A stretch of DNA of 64,000 nt, from the NCBI GenBank assembly GCA_001942045.1, contig MSTD01000028.1, forward strand, positions 14,105 to 78,104, in the 5' to 3' direction. The DNA comes from Mycolicibacterium porcinum. GTDB taxonomy: Bacteria > Actinomycetota > Actinomycetes > Mycobacteriales > Mycobacteriaceae. Made by a program: the position numbers and the translations under genes. This document shows positions 62,208 to 64,000 of the stretch, one piece after another (position 1 is the stretch's first letter; every line of letters starts with the position of its first letter). The notes below the pieces were generated by a model, which did not search any database, was not told where the DNA came from, and saw only the letters and a list, made by a program, of their open reading frames with translations.

Positions 62208-63953
62208 ATGCTCTGGGCGCTGCTGCGACAGTACGTGCGGCCGTACCGGCGGCTGCTCGCGGTCGTCGCGACACTTCAGGTGATCAGCACCCTGGCCTCG
62301 CTGTATCTGCCGACGGTCAACGCGGCCATCATCGACGACGGAGTGGCCAAGGGCGACACCCGGCGGATCATCGAACTCGGCGGGGTGATGCTGGCCGTCA
62401 CCGGTCTACAGGTGGCGTGCGCCATCGGCGCGGTGTTCTTCGGGTCGCGGGCTGCCATGGGTTTCGGTCGTGATCTGCGCTCAGCGATCTTCCACCACGT
62501 CACCACGTTCTCGGCGGAGGAGACGGCAAGGTTCGGTGCACCGTCGCTGTTGACCCGCACCACCAACGACGTCGGTCAGATCCAGCAGCTGCTTCAGATG
62601 ACCGCCACCATCCTCATCACCGCACCGATCATGTCGATCGGCGGAATCCTGATGGCGCTGCACCAGGACGCCGGGCTGTCGTGGCTGCTGCTGGTCAGCG
62701 TGCCGGTGCTGGCGCTGACCAACTTCTGGATCATCCGACACCTGATGCCCATCTTCCGTCGCATGCAGCGGTTGATCGACGGCATCAATCGGGTGATGCG
62801 CGATCAGCTGTCCGGGATCCGGGTCATCCGGGCCTTCGCCCGCGAACCCTTCGAAGGACGCCGGTTCGCCGAAGCCAACGAGTCCCTTTCGGCCACCGCC
62901 GTGGAAGCCGGGCAGTGGCAGGCGCTGATGCTGCCGGCCACCACGCTGGTGATCAACGTCTCCAGCGTCGCACTGATCTGGTTCGGTGGGCTGCGCATCG
63001 ACGCCGGGCACATGCAGGTCGGCTCCCTGATCGCGTTCCTGGCCTACTTCATGCAGATCCTGATGGCGGTGCTGATGGCGACCGTGCTGGCGGTGATGCT
63101 GCCCCGCGCGTCGGTGTGCGCCGAACGCGTCACCGGCGTGCTGGCCACCCAACCCCGGATCACCAGCCCGGCCGAGCCGGTCCGGCCGCCGGCGCTGGCC
63201 GGCGAGATCACCTTCGAGGATGCATCGTTCAGCTACCCGGGCGCTGATCGTCCCGTGCTGCAACGTATTTCGTTTCAGGCCCGACGAGGCACCACCACCG
63301 CGGTCGTGGGGTCCACCGGTTCGGGCAAGTCCAGCCTGCTCGCGCTGATCTGCCGGTTCTACGACGTCAGCTCCGGCGCGGTCCGCGTCGACGGACACGA
63401 TGTCCGTCACCTCGACCTCGAACAGCTGTGGGCGTCGATCGGCCTGGTCCCCCAGCGCGGTTACCTGTTCTCCGGGACGGTCGCCGAGAACCTGCGCTAC
63501 GGCGCGGCGCCGGGACAGGAGCTCACCGACGAACAGATGTGGGAGGCGCTGCGGATCGCCGCGGCCGACGACTTCGTGGCCGCCCACCCCGACGGGCTGG
63601 ACCGCCCGGTCGCCCAGGGCGGCATCAATTTCTCCGGCGGGCAGCGGCAACGGCTCGCGATCGCCCGGGCGGTGATCCGCAGGCCCGCGATCTACCTGTT
63701 CGACGACGCGTTCTCGGCCCTCGACGTCCACACCGATGCCCGGGTACGTGCCGCCGTGCGCGAGGTGTCGGCCGACGCCACCGTGCTCATCGTGTCGCAA
63801 CGGATCTCGACCGTGATCGAGGCCGACCAGGTGGTCGTGGTCGAGGACGGCCGCATCGTCGGCATCGGCACCCATGACACCCTGCTCGCCGACTGCCCCA
63901 CCTACGCCGAGTTCGCCGCCTCGCAGGCGATCACCGCCGGGGACCCACGATGA
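62208..63953 (+). CDS. ABC exporter half-transporter (first of a pair)
   Basis: 581 residues from MLWALLRQYVRPYRRLLAVV; an upstream GTG at 62190 would add six residues. Six-helix ABC exporter domain (about 1-320), then an ATPase with Walker A GSTGSGKSSLLAL, Q-loop VPQRGYLFSG, signature FSGGQRQRLAIARA, Walker B IYLFDDAFSALD. The D-A-F-S aspartate in place of the usual catalytic glutamate suggests a degenerate site, typical of heterodimeric exporters in which the partner (the next gene) has the other. By order it is the Rv1273c counterpart. Substrate unknown; multidrug or lipid export is usual. Confidence 0.92.
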   Translation: MLWALLRQYVRPYRRLLAVVATLQVISTLASLYLPTVNAAIIDDGVAKGDTRRIIELGGVMLAVTGLQVACAIGAVFFGSRAAMGFGRDLRSAIFHHVTTFSAEETARFGAPSLLTRTTNDVGQIQQLLQMTATILITAPIMSIGGILMALHQDAGLSWLLLVSVPVLALTNFWIIRHLMPIFRRMQRLIDGINRVMRDQLSGIRVIRAFAREPFEGRRFAEANESLSATAVEAGQWQALMLPATTLVINVSSVALIWFGGLRIDAGHMQVGSLIAFLAYFMQILMAVLMATVLAVMLPRASVCAERVTGVLATQPRITSPAEPVRPPALAGEITFEDASFSYPGADRPVLQRISFQARRGTTTAVVGSTGSGKSSLLALICRFYDVSSGAVRVDGHDVRHLDLEQLWASIGLVPQRGYLFSGTVAENLRYGAAPGQELTDEQMWEALRIAAADDFVAAHPDGLDRPVAQGGINFSGGQRQRLAIARAVIRRPAIYLFDDAFSALDVHTDARVRAAVREVSADATVLIVSQRISTVIEADQVVVVEDGRIVGIGTHDTLLADCPTYAEFAASQAITAGDPR

Positions 63954-64000
63954 CCGGGCCCGTGCTGCGCCGCTCCGGGACGCCGGCCCCACCTCCCGAA
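63950..64000 (+). CDS. ABC exporter half-transporter (partial, second of a pair)
   Basis: Only 17 codons (MTGPVLRRSGTPAPPPE) before the window ends. The ATG overlaps the stop of the preceding exporter gene (ATGA), as expected for a coupled heterodimeric pair. By gene order it should be the Rv1272c counterpart; nothing in the 51 bases themselves shows the domain. Confidence 0.6.
   Translation, partial: MTGPVLRRSGTPAPPPE

Noticed and set aside
63700..63725. DDAFSALD in the exporter ATPase considered as a damaging mutation
   Set aside because: The same Asp replacement is, from memory, present in the M. tuberculosis Rv1273c counterpart and is common in one half of heterodimeric exporters.

Overview
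The window is a GC-rich, densely packed actinobacterial chromosome segment, almost certainly from a non-tuberculous Mycobacterium/Mycolicibacterium. The evidence is GTG starts, runs of 4-base ATGA/GTGA start-stop overlaps, mycobacterial protein families (FadD1, LprB/LprC, TrcRS, F420-type enzymes) and a gene order that, from memory, runs inverted against M. tuberculosis Rv1299-Rv1272c: prfA, rpmE, rho, thrB, thrC, hom, lysA, argS, an Rrf2 regulator, cysNC, cysD, beta-carbonic anhydrase, oppBCDA, the SbcC/SbcD-like pair, sixA, lprC, lprB and an ABC exporter pair. Both ends are cut: prfA lacks its 3' part and the second exporter gene has only 17 codons.

Layout. 1-12.2 kb (mostly minus strand): translation genes prfA and rpmE, a FadD1-like acyl-CoA ligase with a divergent TetR regulator, rho with a roughly 220-nt leader, and the coupled argS-lysA-hom-thrC-thrB operon of the aspartate pathway. 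12.3-28.8 kb is accessory: tRNA-Arg(CCG), an acyl-CoA dehydrogenase/GntR pair with a divergent SnoaL-like gene, a sulfonate-type ABC transporter with an FMN monooxygenase flanked by two small secreted proteins built of 11-residue Lys-Trp repeats, an F420-type oxidoreductase, a NarL-type two-component system with a membrane-anchored adhesin-like protein, nitronate monooxygenase, GNAT, two VOC proteins, the Rrf2 regulator, a lipoprotein and an isochorismatase-like hydrolase. 28.9-36.1 kb: an uncharacterised protein, the sulfate-activation operon cysD-cysNC-cysQ, an MFS exporter, a thioesterase, carbonic anhydrase and a Ddn-like protein.

36.2-45.2 kb: an apparent five-gene operon, trcR-trcS-GT-C-GT2/GtrA-GT-C, ending in a 17-bp perfect hairpin. 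It couples a two-component system to a complete extracytoplasmic glycosylation module. A divergent secreted protein shares a 12-bp inverted-repeat control region with it, and three small paralogous exported proteins follow. 45.3-50.8 kb: oppBCDA. 50.8-56.4 kb: an alpha/beta hydrolase, a four-gene membrane operon with COX3-like and COX4-like subunits but no catalytic oxidase subunit, its divergent TetR regulator with two palindromes, and a DszC/SfnB-type flavoprotein. 56.5-64 kb: a hookless SbcC/SbcD-like nuclease pair, SixA, lipoproteins LprB/LprC and the ABC exporter.

Recurring themes are sulfur acquisition (sulfonate uptake and desulfonation, sulfate activation, PAP recycling, a DszC-like enzyme) and cell-envelope modification. 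No transposase, integrase, CRISPR array or clear pseudogene was seen. The candidates for undescribed biology are the TrcRS-linked glycosylation operon, the Lys-Trp repeat proteins and the COX3/COX4-like complex.
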